A stretch of DNA of 64,000 nucleotides, taken from the NCBI GenBank assembly GCA_946902985.2, contig OX336391.1, positions 148,317,545 through 148,381,544 on the forward strand. Direction: 5' to 3'. Below, one piece after another: positions 32,908 through 44,024 of the stretch. Each line of letters starts with the position of its first letter. Within the stretch, counting starts at the first letter, position 1. Made by a program: the position numbers and the translations under genes. The notes under the pieces were generated by a model. The model saw only the letters and a list, made by a program, of their open reading frames with translations. It ran no database searches and had not been told where the DNA came from. Source of the stretch: Meconema thalassinum (taxonomy: Eukaryota > Arthropoda > Insecta > Orthoptera > Tettigoniidae).

Positions 32908-33781
32908 TGGCATTATATGTATAGTTCACCTAATATTGTTGCTCGTTTAGCACCACCCAGGGGTCACGTGTAGGGTTAAGTTATAGGTTACACCTACGGA
33001 CGTGAGCAACATCAACCCCCAACATCCTACATAAACTTGTGGTACTTCCTGGGGAGCCTCTGCCGACTGCTTACGCCTAACTGGCATTAGCCTTGTCTAT
33101 TCAACAGCAGAATACTGTGCACCCGTGTGGTTGGAAAGTGCACATGTGCATAAAGTAGACTCAAGTTTAAATGACACAATGCGATGCATCACTGGTACTA
33201 TTAAGTCAACGCCTTGCCATTGGCTGCCTGTGCTGAGCCACATTCCTCCACCACATCTAAGAAGGAAACAAGCATTGTTGAGAGAGGCTAAGAAGATCAG
33301 GGCTTCACCTACTTTACCACTACACCATGAATTTTGCCATCCCTCACAACAGCGACTACGGTCTAGGAGGCCAACATGTGTTACTGCAGAAATACTGTAT
33401 GTGGATGGGTTTAATTTAAACCAAAGTTGGAGAAACGAGTGGTCAACAAAAACAGCGGGGACAAGTGCCCATTCTCTTGATCCTACAAAGGAACTGAAAG
33501 GTTCTGACCTCCCAAGGAAACTGTGGTGCCGTCTTAACAGATTCAGAACCGGCCATGGCTGCTGTAAATTCTTTCAACACAGATGGGGCTGGATCAATTC
33601 AGCAATGTGCGACTGTGATCAAGAGGAGCAGACAATGGATCATCTGCTCCGACGCTGCCCTCTGTTCTCGTTCCCTGGGAACCCTGCTGAACCCTTTCAT
33701 GTCACTCCAAATGTCATAACTTGGTTGCAGAATGTGGATAATGTTGTATAATGTAAATTTTGTATATAATTCACCATACGA

Positions 33782-33816
<35 letters not shown>
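32908..33816 (+). mobile_element. 5'-truncated LINE with ATAAATA 3' tail
   Basis: A 12-bp TSD, agtgatctgcct, is at 32896-32907 and 33817-33828. The 3' end is CACCATACGATTAAATAAATAAATAAA. Sequence at 32908-33025 is non-coding or decayed. Confidence 0.85.
33031..33751 (+). pseudogene. LINE C-terminal domain
   Basis: The frame opens as TCGTSWGA and runs through LVYSTAEYCAPVWLESAHVHKVDSSLNDTMRCITG, the region just after a non-LTR reverse transcriptase. It continues to PRKLWCRLNRFRTGHGCC and WINSAMCDCDQEEQTMDHLLRRCP, a Cys/His zinc-knuckle-like end. The reverse transcriptase itself is missing through truncation. A TAA lies directly upstream at about 33028. The visible 230 or so codons are intact, but the element is not autonomous. 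Confidence 0.82.
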
Positions 33817-33817
<1 letters not shown>

Positions 33818-34093
33818 GTGATCTGCCTCCAAAGATTAGGGTTATTGATGCGTATAATGCTTCAGGTTGAATTACCGTGCTATAGTGACAATATACACGG
33901 TTTATTATTGTTATTAAGGTCTTGTAAACACTACGCCCACGAGCTATTTCAACAGCATATGAGGCGGCAATTTGTCAATATTGAGCATAAAATTAGTCGT
34001 CAATGTTGATTTAACCCTGGCAACATCTATTGATCTGTGGAGTAGAAACTAAATCTGAATCAAGTAGAGTCTAATGTCATATCCTAATATTGA

Positions 34094-34462
34094 GCTTGCC
34101 GCGGTGGGTGAGTGGTTATAGTGTCGACTACCAACCCCAAGATTGCAGGTTCGCCCCTGGCCATGGTAAGTGATTTTTGAAGGCGACAAAAATCACGATA
34201 CTCATGTCATACGTTGTTGGCATGTTAAAGAACCCATTTGAATTCAGTAGGCCGTGTTCAATGGCAAAATTAATCTCGGGATTTTCCGCCAACACAAAGT
34301 TCCTCCATTCTCTACTTGAAAGCGCTGTAGTGTCAAGGAGTTTACGTATCTAACCTCCTTGACTTTCATAGCGTTCAAAGGAACGACGAAATGCAAGCTA
34401 CCCTCTGGGTGTCAATTAACAAAGCTTGCACCAGGCACCCGAGGCCATACGATATTATTATT
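34094..34462 (+). mobile_element. SINE beta, full copy
   Basis: The 13-bp TSD atcctaatattga is at 34081-34093 and 34463-34475. It reads head GCTTGCCGCGGTGGGTGAG, B box GGTTCGCCCCT, and a tail GGCCATACGATATTATTATT. Confidence 0.9.
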
Positions 34463-34771
34463 ATCCTAATATTGAAGTTCGTTTGGTCGTGTCGAATACT
34501 GATTGGCCGTCCCCGAGAGACCGAGAGCAATATCGTGCCGGTGCTGGCTGTTTGCTCAGGACGGGCTACAAACAGATCTCTCGCGAACTAAATTGCTTTA
34601 CTCCATTACTGCAGTAACATGGATCTTACCGTCTCACAGTGCAAACAGCACTAATTGTCAATATCCTCACTGAGCTTCTGCTGTGATATTTTGAAAATGT
34701 ATGTTCAAATATAGAATTATTATAGAAAGGCCCAGATACGGCGTGTGACATTGGTCGTTCTCATCTCACCT

Positions 34772-35088
34772 GCACCGACAGCAGTGGCTAAGCTGGCTAA
34801 AGCGCAGCGTTAGGTCGTGGGGCCAAGCTATCTGCTGACTCGGTAGACGCGTGGGTTCGAGCCCCACCGTCGGCTGTCCTTGAAATGGTTTTCCGTAGTT
34901 TTCCATTTTCAACACCAGTCAATGCTGGGACAGTACCTTCTGACAGGCCACGGCCGCTTCCTTCCACATCCTCGCCCAATTTAATTCATCTTTATCCGTT
35001 CCATCTCTCATGCCGACGCGCAGGTCGCCCACGGGCGTCGACTAGAAGGACCTGCACTCGGCCTCTCAGGAGGCTACACGACAAAAAA
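34772..35088 (+). mobile_element. SINE delta, full copy
   Basis: The TSD atctcacct is at 34763-34771 and 35089-35097. The head carries TGGCTAAGCTGG and GGTTCGAGCCC. The tail is ACGACAAAAAA. Confidence 0.87.
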
Positions 35089-35115
35089 ATCTCACCTTCG
35101 TCTTAAGATAAATCA

Positions 35116-35636
35116 ATCGGCTTCGGTGGCGTAGTTGGTAGCATGCTGAGCTTCTATGCCCAAGATCGCGGGTTCGAACCCGGCCGAAGTCGTTGGATTT
35201 TTAATAACGTTTAAAATCCATCAGTATGCCTTCCTTCGCAGGGGAAGTAAAGCCGACGGTCCCATGTCATAGATTTATGGCATAAAAAGAACCTTCCACT
35301 AACTACAATTGTGGAAGCTAAAATTTGTAGGTTACTTTGATAACGCTATATTAGTTCCAACGTTCGCCACCAGGTACTGACTGCGATGGCATTTAGTAGC
35401 CACGTCGGCAGCTAGGTGTCGTGGACGGTAGCATTTCGTAGCAAAAGTAGGAACTACATGAAAAAATAATCGTCCGCATTCTTTCTACCTGAATCACAGA
35501 TAACACACACTATTACAGCCACCACAATTAACACAGGTTATCAGACAAATTCTACACACCCAAAGTACACGGGGCTACATGACCACGTTGTCGCAGCCCC
35601 TAAACTAATGAACCAACCACCAACCAAACTTAATCA
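35116..35636 (+). mobile_element. SINE alpha type I, long copy
   Basis: It is head to tail complete, from CGGCTTCGGTGGCGTAGTTG with B box GGTTCGAACCC to CTAAACTAATGAACCAACC. This copy has the least decayed tRNA-like head of the family here. Confidence 0.85.
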
Positions 35637-36009
35637 ACCATATTGTCACCTAGGCTACATAGTAGCACAGGAGAGTGGCTTGCTCCATGTTTTCATAGTT
35701 GCACGCAATTTCTAGCCAAGGGAACTATTCCAAACAAACAAAAAATCCTCTCGGCACGCCGGAAGGCGGAGGTAGATTTCACCGGGCAAAATAGGGGATA
35801 GGCTATAATAGGCAAAATATGCAGGTTTTCGTAGAAGGATCATACCTCATTTATTGCGAGAAAGTATTTTACAATTGGAGCTAAATTAACTTTGTTTTTC
35901 GTCTTTCAATGCATGTTTTTCGTCTTTCAATGCATATTTTAAACATTTTATTGTCCTATGGAGTCGGTAACCTTCTTGTCATTTGGTGTCCATTTTTAGC
36001 CTACTTTTC

Positions 36010-37402
36010 ACATTTTGCAAAAATGAGAAAAAAGTAGACTTATGAGATCGGGCAAATGTGTGTCTGTCTGTCTGTCTGTCCTTCTGTCTGTCTGTCTGGC
36101 TGTGTGTGTGTCCCCCCCTATCAACTCCTAAACGGCTGCAGCAATCGAAACAAAATTTGGTAGGAGTAAAGATCCTGAATATCTCACGGCCATATTTGAA
36201 AATGATGTCAGTGCTACCAACTGCTAAAAAATCGCAATTGAAATTTGAGCTCCATGTTGGATATCTTGGAAAGTATGAATGGGAGCTATTTCAAAATTGG
36301 CACACGTACAGACCATAATATTTCAGTTTGATTTCCAGGAGGCCAAATATGGCAGTGTTGCCAAAATGATTATAAGCCTCCTGATAGGTCCAATTTTTAA
36401 ATGCATATAACTTCTACACTATCAATTGGAATTCAACCAAATTTCGTATGTTGTATGTGTACATAACCTGATATGACTGAGCTTATTCTTAAGACCTACC
36501 AGGGCTGCCAACTGTTAATAAATGCTCCTAATTTATTTTATCCAAATACCAATATATCAGAAAGTATGCAAGCCGACAGCTTTAAACTAAGCACACGTAT
36601 AGTACCTGACATTCTATATTAATTTGGAGTAACTTATATACGTCAGTGCTACCAACATGATTCTAAGCCTGCTGACAGGTCCAACTTTAAATACATGCAA
36701 CTTCCATACTATCATTTGGATTTCAACCAAATTTCGTATGTGTTATGTGTACCATAACAGATATGACTATGCGTATTCTAAGGAGCAACCAGGGCTGCCA
36801 ACAGTTAATATGTACTGTCCCTATTTTTGTTACCCTAATATCAATATATCAGAAAGTATGCAAGCCAATAGTTCTAAAATTTGCACACGTATAGTACCTG
36901 GCATTCTAGACGAATTTGGAGTAACTAATATACGTCAGTGCTGCCAACATGATTCTAAGCCTGCTGATAGGTCCAATTTTAAAATGCATGTAACTTCTAT
37001 ACTAACTAATGGATTTCATTCAAAATTGGCACAACAATAGATCACATTATTTCAGATTATTTCTGACCAATACATGCATGACATTGTTGCCAACATGATT
37101 TTACGCGCGCTGTTAGATCCAATGTTTAACTGCATGTAACGTCCATGCGATTCATTGGACTTCAACCAAATTTTGTATTTTGTACCTTAAGAGATGGAAC
37201 TAAGAATGTATTCAGTCATCAGGGCTGCCAACTGTAGTGCTCTATTAGGATACATTATGCCAGGTATACAGTATTTCGAACTAATTGGAAATTTCGATAT
37301 TAGCAACTTAATTTCGTCATTATTCTAGATAGGTTCATATTCTGTAGAATAATCATTGGCATGAAAAGTAGGCTGTATAGTTCTTAACGGAACTTCTTGT
37401 TA
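36010..37402 (+). mobile_element. Element with 292-bp tandem repeats and 3' hairpin
   Basis: A TCTG-rich stretch (36058-36105) and a C7 run near the 5' side lead to CTCCTAAACGGCTGCAGC. A tandem array follows, with landmark AAGCCT(C/G)CTGA at 36374, 36665 and 36957 (291-292 bp apart). The 3' end is GGCTGTATAGTTCTTAACGG then AACTTCTTGTT, which folds as a short hairpin. The second member at 51627-53075 shares both ends. The structure resembles Helentron-associated non-autonomous elements, by inference. Confidence 0.6.
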
Positions 37403-37488
37403 TACTTGTGGTTACACTGTCCTTATGCATGTGTAACTATGTAACAGTCTGTTACTTCTTCACGCAAAATTTTATCTCCCGCAGTGAT

Positions 37489-37876
37489 GTTGTTTGGTTG
37501 CTCAGTTTAGGGGCTGTGACAACGCGGTCATGAAGACCCGTGTACTTTGAGTGTGTGTGTAGAATCTGTCTGATCAACGGTGAAAATTGTAATGGCTGTA
37601 TTAGTCTGTAATTCAGGTAAGGACTGCAGACGGTCAATTTCAAGTAGTAGTTCCTAATTTGTTTTCCAAATACTACCGCCAACGACACCTAGCTCTGAAC
37701 TTGGCAACTAGATGCCACCGCAACCAGCAACGAACTTTGAAACTTTCCGTCCGAAGGAAAACATACTGAGGGATATTTAGCGCTCTTAGAAAATCCGACG
37801 ACTTCGGCTGGCTTTGAACCCGCAACCTTGGGCATAGAAGTTCAGCATACCACCAGTTACGTCACCGAAGCCGCTT
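37489..37876 (-). mobile_element. SINE alpha type I, internally shortened
   Basis: It runs from GGTTGCTCAGTTTAGGGGCT to GTCACCGAAGCCGC. A segment of the body (the GGCATGTAAAAGAACC region) is missing relative to other copies. Confidence 0.78.
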
Positions 37877-37921
37877 CCCACAGAGTCAGATGGAAAACTA
37901 AATGTGATCTCCTTCAATGAC

Positions 37922-37981
37922 GTTGTCATGGCAACCTCTGATAGCTCATCCCTCACAATTTAGTAGCGTTGTCATGGCAAC
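37922..37981. promoter_or_regulatory. Pair of X-box-like (RFX) palindromes
   Basis: GTTGTCATGGCAAC occurs identically at 37922-37935 and 37968-37981 within a short tandem duplication (GTTGTCATGGCAACCTCTGAT). It fits the imperfect inverted-repeat consensus bound by RFX factors. No nearby gene supports a regulatory role. Confidence 0.3.
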
Positions 37982-38929
37982 CTCTGATGGCTCTTAGCAT
38001 TTTCTTTTAATTCCGAAATCATTTTTCTCATCCCTTGGCGTAATGGTGGGACATATCAAAAATATTTCAGACAAAAGTTTTAGGTAATTATTAGGGGAAT
38101 ATTGTCAATTTTGTATGGTTTTGATATTGTGTCTATTAAGAGAGATATGATTAAGTTTAATGTTTCCCGAAAAACCCACTTTTCCCACCCCTTTGGTCAA
38201 CGGTAGGTGCTATCAAAAAACTTTTTAAATATACATATTTGGCACTTAACCGACACATAGTATGAACTTTGAATGGATTCGATATTTCACGTATTAAGAG
38301 AGTTATAGCGATATTTCACTTTTACTAAAACAAGCCCCCCATTTTCACCCCCTTCAACCGATTTTGTCTATTAACGAACTCGACCGAGATTGTAAAGGGA
38401 TACATATTATGTAAAAATTCAAGGTGATTGGTGTAGAATTACGACAGTTACCATGTCCACAAGAAACTGATATATATATATATATATATATAGGGTGATT
38501 CTTTGTGTAGTTTACAACTTCAATAATGTGTAATTATTTATTGGAACCACTTACAGACTTGGTTTATATGTTATTATATTGCAAAACACTCCATGTTTTG
38601 ACTCACGTAGTTTGTAGTTCCACAGTTGTCCACCACGCGCGCCGCCTGCCACTTGTTGGAAATGGCGTCTTTCACTGGAGCGTAAAGAGCGAAGTGCGTG
38701 TTCTAGTTTGAAGAAACCAAGTCAGCAACGAGTGTACAGCGGAGGTTTCACACAGAATTTGGCAAAGACCCACCCAGCAGACCAACAGTGTACAAATGGC
38801 ACCAGACATTTACCGAAACAGGTTGTTCTGTGCTACACACAAAGGCGCCAGGCTGAGCACCTGTGACTGGCGATGTGGTGGAACAGTTAAGGAGAGGTTC
38901 GTCCGCAGTCCGGAAAAATCGAAACTGGT

Positions 38930-39467
38930 ATCCCTCAGACCACTGTTTGGCGGGTATTGCGTCGACATTTGGCCATCAAAGCATCCCGATTGCCCTTGGT
39001 TAAAGCACTAAGTGAAGTGGATAAACATACCCGACATGAATTCTGTGTTGAAATGATGGATCGCATCAGCCATGATGAGTCATTCTTGAACAATGTGGTC
39101 TTCAGCGATGAATCAACGTTGCACCTTTCTGGCCGAGTCAACACAATTGCCGTATTTGGGGCATGGAAAAACCACATGTGTACTACGTGACAGCCCCCAA
39201 GTGAACGTTTTCTGCGCTGTTACGAGAGAAACAATTACCTGGCTGCCACGGTACCCAGATTACACACCACTGGACTTCTTTTTGTGGGGCTTTGTGAAAG
39301 ATAGGGTGTACATCCCTTCCCTACCTGCAAATCTTGATGAACGGAGTCATCGCATCACAACAGCCATCGCCTGTGTTGCCCCGGAAATGCTGGTTCATAC
39401 GTGGCGGGAAATCAACTTCCGTTGGGATGTGTCCAGGATGACAAATGGTGCACACATTGGCCCGTAA
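38930..39467 (+). pseudogene. Mariner-like transposase relic
   Basis: Plus-strand frames read RVLRRHLAIKASRLPLVKAL (helix-turn-helix end), then FLNNVVFSDESTLHLSGRVN (first catalytic Asp) and FGAWKN. After a frame change and an internal deletion comes PDYTPLDFFLWGFVKDRVYIPSLPANLDE, with the third-acid region, then the C-terminal VSRMTNGAHI. The segment between NVFCAV and WLPRYPDYTP, normally about 100 residues including the second Asp, is missing. It is non-functional. Confidence 0.8.
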
Positions 39468-39576
39468 TGGATTTGTCAAAAGACTTGAGGTGTTTTTCTA
39501 TGTAATGACATATAAACCAAGTCTGTAAGTGGTTCCAATAAATAATTACACATTATTGAAGTTGTAAACTACATAG

Positions 39577-39781
39577 AAAAAAGGAAGGAAGCAAGCTTGT
39601 AGTTTAACGTGACCGTTAATCTTGAGATCATGAGCCACGGGACCTCCTTTTCACGTGGAATCCGAACCACAGGACATGGCATTTCACTTCGAAAATCTCA
39701 CATGCATTGACCGGGAATCGAACCCGGACCGCCTTGGTGAGAGGCATACAGCTGACCGCTGAGCCACCACGCCCTATAAAA
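39577..39781 (-). mobile_element. tRNA-derived SINE (family theta)
   Basis: A 10-bp near-perfect TSD (aactacatag at 39567-39576, aactatatag at 39782-39791) flanks it. On the minus strand the head has A box TGGCTCAGCGGTC and B box GGTTCGATTCCC, both close to tRNA consensus. Confidence 0.82.
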
Positions 39782-39811
39782 AACTATATAGAGAATCACC
39801 CTGTATATACA

Positions 39812-39952
39812 TCAATTATATATAAACATTTGAACTGACGGTGGTTTTGGGGTTTGGGGGATGTGAAACGCGAAGATATGTCGAAATTTTCCGGAAGTCG
39901 AAACTTGGTACCCATTGCAATAGTTAGCTTTCTAATGAAATCTACTCATTAT
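39812..39952 (+). repeat. Interspersed repeat R140
   Basis: The sequence around CTGACGGTGGTTTTGGGG, CGCGAAGATATGTCGAAATT and CCATTGCAATAGTTAGC recurs inverted at 61079-61225. No coding potential or ends typical of a class are seen. Confidence 0.7.
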
Positions 39953-41949
39953 TAGAAACTTGCGAACCAATGCGAGAACTCTCTTGTGGGTATAAACCAC
40001 CGTCTGGCTTTATTGGTACGCGGTTTCGACGCGACACAGTTCTGGCAGGAGCTATCGTCTTGTTAATTTGTTTAAACGCACTTCTTATGCAAATTGTTGA
40101 GATTTATGACATTAGAGGGCAAATCATCGCTGCTGCAGGTCCTGTCACCTTATCTTTACAGTCGGCCAACGTATATCCCCGTATATCTCAATTATCTTGA
40201 GCGTTCATATTAATAAAACTACTCATTAAAAAAAAACTGAAACAATTACATAAACGATACACTTGCACATTATACACTTCACTTCATAAAACGATATTTT
40301 GGGGCAGGACAAATTTCTTTATTCATGCAAACATTCTTAGATTTTTACTAGTTAATTTCTTATAATTATATATAAAATAATTAATGGGTATAACTTGTCA
40401 ATATCAGAGGTGTGCAATGATTATTACAGTTGTCCCAGCTGTTAGAATAAACTTTCGAACCTACGTAAATACAATTTTTGAACATACCGTATAGACCTCT
40501 AAATTTCTATCCACTCGCTGGCTGATCATTACGAACTTGATTGGCTAATCAGGACGCTACTATGACTGAACATAACCGAAACTCAACTTACTAACATTTT
40601 CATTTGTGTATTCAAAGTGTTAATGTTTCAGTAAGAAAGATTATCATTTACAGCAAACTCATTTACAGTCTGTAAGACTCGTAACTCTCACGCTGTCATG
40701 GCAGCCGAGTTGGACTACATTCCCTTAATCACTAAGCAGAGGCCACCTGGCGGATTTTGGGTCGAACTTCGGTGACACAATGTGATAGAAGGCAGATACG
40801 TCACGCGTTTTTGTGAGCTACGAATCGACGTTTTGTTATGTGTGCGAACTGTTCTTGGATTTTTTTTCATACAACCATAGACAAATTTCAAACCTCGCCA
40901 CGACGAATTAAATATACTTAAAAGTCACACCCGACAGTTAGAGGAAAATACTTGGATTCTAAAGCACCACCTAATTAAGGCCTCGGTCTGATGAAAAGAA
41001 CTTCTCGGTCTGATGAAAAGAATTTTGGTCCATTATACATCCTTCCCAATTATCGTTTTTTCCTTTATAAATGGTTACCCTCTTCCTTAATAATTCATAG
41101 CTTCACTTCATATCTTCTTTATCGTGTCCTGTGTTTTGTGGGGAGTGTTTAATTGTGAATTGTGATTTAATAATGTGAATATGGGAGAATGTTCTATAAT
41201 TTAAACGTATTGCTTATGTTAGAAGATTCTCTTGTTTGGGTAGATTTTATGTGTACTTTTGTCGCATAATGCAACACTTATCGATGTTAACAAATTCATT
41301 ATTGTTATTATTATCATCATCGTATACATGTTCACAAACTATTGAATGTTTTCTATGTTTAAGCACGTTTTTGTGTTCCGAGTAGTAATATACGAGACTA
41401 GAACGTACTGCTAAAATTGTCTATACTTCTGATATTAGACAAAATACCTATTGTATTGATTAATAATTCTGGAAATGATGTAGTAATGGATGATTTCTCC
41501 TCCGCTGTCTATAACCCACCCATCATTCCGTTTTAGATCACAACTTAATACAGTAGTAAAATTCGAGCTGTGTCCGCCATTATCCAGATGAATTATGGAC
41601 AAATAATAGAGTATTGCCAACCCCACGTATACGGTACTGTAGCCCGCATCTTGCAACAAGAGAACGCGGGTTTTGCCTGGTCCAATAATTACTATTATGC
41701 ACCCCTGGGTTTTGTCACGCACAGCGCAGTATGGGTACTCACGCATCAATTATCTGTATCCAAACCAATCGTTTCTACAGTTAATGCTTTTTCACATAAT
41801 TACAGTAATGCCTTTGTCTTTAGCATGGCCTGTGTGGTGTATTTTGAATCCCATATGTTGGCAACAGTGGATGCATAATAGAAACATAGCTGACGTCGTT
41901 GAATGAACAAGAAATAAAGACACCTATTTTCGAAATTTAGAAGATATTT
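39953..41949. other. Unassigned sequence, about 2 kb
   Basis: There are several short frames (for example 41570-41878 plus, 102 codons) but no recognisable domain, splice-supported exon or repeat ends. This is the largest unexplained stretch in the window. Confidence 0.4.
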
Positions 41950-43002
41950 CTCCCCCAGGGGCTCACATCTAGTGGGACGTGGGTTGGCGACCACGGGACC
42001 CCAGCTGCGTCCGGCATTGCTTCCACTTACTTGTGCCGGGCTCCTGTCTGTCTTCTTTCCTGTTGACCTCTCTTGGTCAACTCTTGTTCTCTTCCGATCC
42101 CGACGGTATTAGGGTATCCGAGGCCTCGGGAGTCTTTTCTTTTCCCGCCTTAATTGGCCCTTCTCTCATCTTTCCTGATCCCTCTTTCTTCGTGGGATCA
42201 GCCTTCTTTTCATTATAGTTCCTTTTCTCTTTAAGATTCCCGCCCTGCTTTTATGAATTGGCTCCCGGTGTCTCTAAATTACATTTTGTGAGTTTTTTTT
42301 TACTGCACCACATTTGGAAGTTTTTCCAATCTATATTGCACTTTGTAAGTATTTTCGACCTAAACTCCATTTTGTAAGTATTTTCAATCTCAATTGCATT
42401 TTGTAAGTATATTATTTTGAATCGCGGGCTTCCACATGTTGTGAGTATTTTGAATCTGCCATACATTTTGTAAGCATTTTCAAATTCAATTGCATTTTGT
42501 AAGTGTTTTGAATTTCAATTTCACTTTGTGAGTGTTTTGAATCTGAACCAGCCTTTTTCAATCTCACTTGCATTGTGTATTTTCAATTCCAATTGCATTT
42601 TGTAAGTATTTTGAACCTCAATTGCATTTTGTACGTATTTTCAATTACAATTGCATTTTGTAAATATTTTGAATTTCAATTGAATTAATTGAGTATTTCG
42701 AATCTACTATGCATTTTGTAGGTAATTTGAATCTAAACTACATTTTGTACGTATTTTTCAATATAAATTCCTTTTATGAGTATTTTCCTTCTAAATTACC
42801 TTTACCTCTTATAAGTATTTCCATTCTTCATTTTGTGAGCCATTTCAATCTGAGTTCCATTTTGTAAGTATTTTCAGTCCAGCTTGATTTTCGTTATTGT
42901 TTCCATTTCATTGTCATTGTCACTATCACCCACACCATTAGGGGCCGATAACCCAGATGTTAGGCCCCTTAAAACAACAATTATCATCATCATCATCATC
43001 AT
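41950..43002 (+). repeat. Composite element: GC-rich head, minisatellite, (ATC)n tail
   Basis: The head (41950-42280) begins CTCCCCCAGGGGCTCACATC. The array (42280-42890) consists of about 20 degenerate 30-bp-type units, CAATTGCATTTTGTAAGTAT plus variable sequence. The tail is ACCATTAGGGGCCGATAACC, AGGCCCCTTAAAACAACAA and (ATC)n. Head plus array recurs at 55012-55800; array plus tail recurs at 6170-6484. Confidence 0.8.
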
Positions 43003-43068
43003 AGAAGATATTTCCAAGTGCAGCAGTTTTAGACTCCCTGAATATGATACAAGGTATGAACATTATAT

Positions 43069-43445
43069 TGTTGCTGTTAATTCATTTAGGGGCTTTCCGA
43101 TATCGTGGCCATTTAGCCTCGAGTACTTGGGTGTCTGTAGAATTTCTCTGAGAACCTGCGTTATTGTGATGTCTGTAGTAACATGTGTATTTGTAATTCA
43201 GGTGAGGATTGGGAACGATCTTAATTTGGGAACCATCCCGGCATTTGCCTGGAGTAGAAGTGGGGAAACCACTTCCAAGATGGCTGAGGTGGGAATCGAA
43301 CCCTCCTCTTCTCAATTTTGCCTCACGAGGCTGAGTGGACCGAGTTCCAGCCCTCAGACCAGAATTAAATTTCTTGACAGAGCCGAACCTGGGCCTCCGC
43401 GGTGACAGCCAAGAATGCTAGCCACTACGCAATGAGTCGGACGGA
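43069..43445 (-). mobile_element. SINE gamma
   Basis: It has the AATTAACAGCAAC tail on the left and a tRNA-like head on the right. It contains two GGGAATCGAACCC-like B-box regions about 85 bp apart (43291, about 43380), suggesting an internal duplication of the head. Confidence 0.75.
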
Positions 43446-43639
43446 AATTATACTATCAAAGTGGTAGTGTAAAAGCCACGTTTCGATCTCTATGATTTTA
43501 ATTTTCGATCTTGTGAACAGACCGCTATTACATCTTCCATAATCAGATGTTTGCGTATCCGGGATTTTATAACATCGTGTTTATGATCCATTCTCTGCCA
43601 TTCCGCTGTACTGTACATGTTTTTTTTCTTCCCCGAAAG

Positions 43640-43896
43640 CTTGTTTTGTTGTTAATTCATTTGAGGGGCTGTGATGACTGTAGTTGTGTGTGAAGCCATA
43701 TTAGGGACAGGGACATGAAGTAAGGTACTATCCCTACATTTACCAGGAAGGAATGTGGAAATAAAACGGGGGAAAACCGCACTCAGGATGGTCGCTGTCA
43801 GCGCCGGGACTCAAACCTGCGATGTATGGACTTGCTGCAGCTGCCCTCGCAGCCGTGGTGCACGATTTAATGAGCACGACTACGCCACGGGATTTT
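43640..43896 (-). mobile_element. SINE zeta, inverted copy
   Basis: The tail AATTAACAACAA is at the left. B box GTTTGAGTCCC is near 43810 on the minus strand. The head ends CCCGTGGCGTAGTCGTGC at about 43893. Confidence 0.72.
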
Positions 43897-44024
43897 TGGA
43901 AAGCTAACCATTATTATACCTCTCCGTTAATAACAAGAACACAATACAAATTAACAACGAGTATTATTGAGGGTCACCTCTCTAACCATTAATTATCGTG
44001 TGTGTAACTAACCGTATACGCAAA

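Larger units (their letters stand above)
38491..39803 (+). mobile_element. Tc1/mariner-superfamily relic
   Basis: The left end TAGGGTGATTCTTTGTGTAG and the right end (inverse CAGGGTGATTCTCTATATAG) are inverted repeats next to TA dinucleotides. The left end continues through GTTTACAACTTCAATAATGTG, mirrored near 39530-39570. A SINE theta insertion at 39577-39781 splits the right repeat. Confidence 0.8.

Noticed and set aside
36058..36318. 86-codon frame beginning MCLSVCLSFCLSVWLC
   Set aside because: The start is a translated TCTG microsatellite in the tandem-repeat element, not a signal peptide.
41570..41878. 102-codon frame
   Set aside because: No recognisable motif; overlapping frames exist on both strands.
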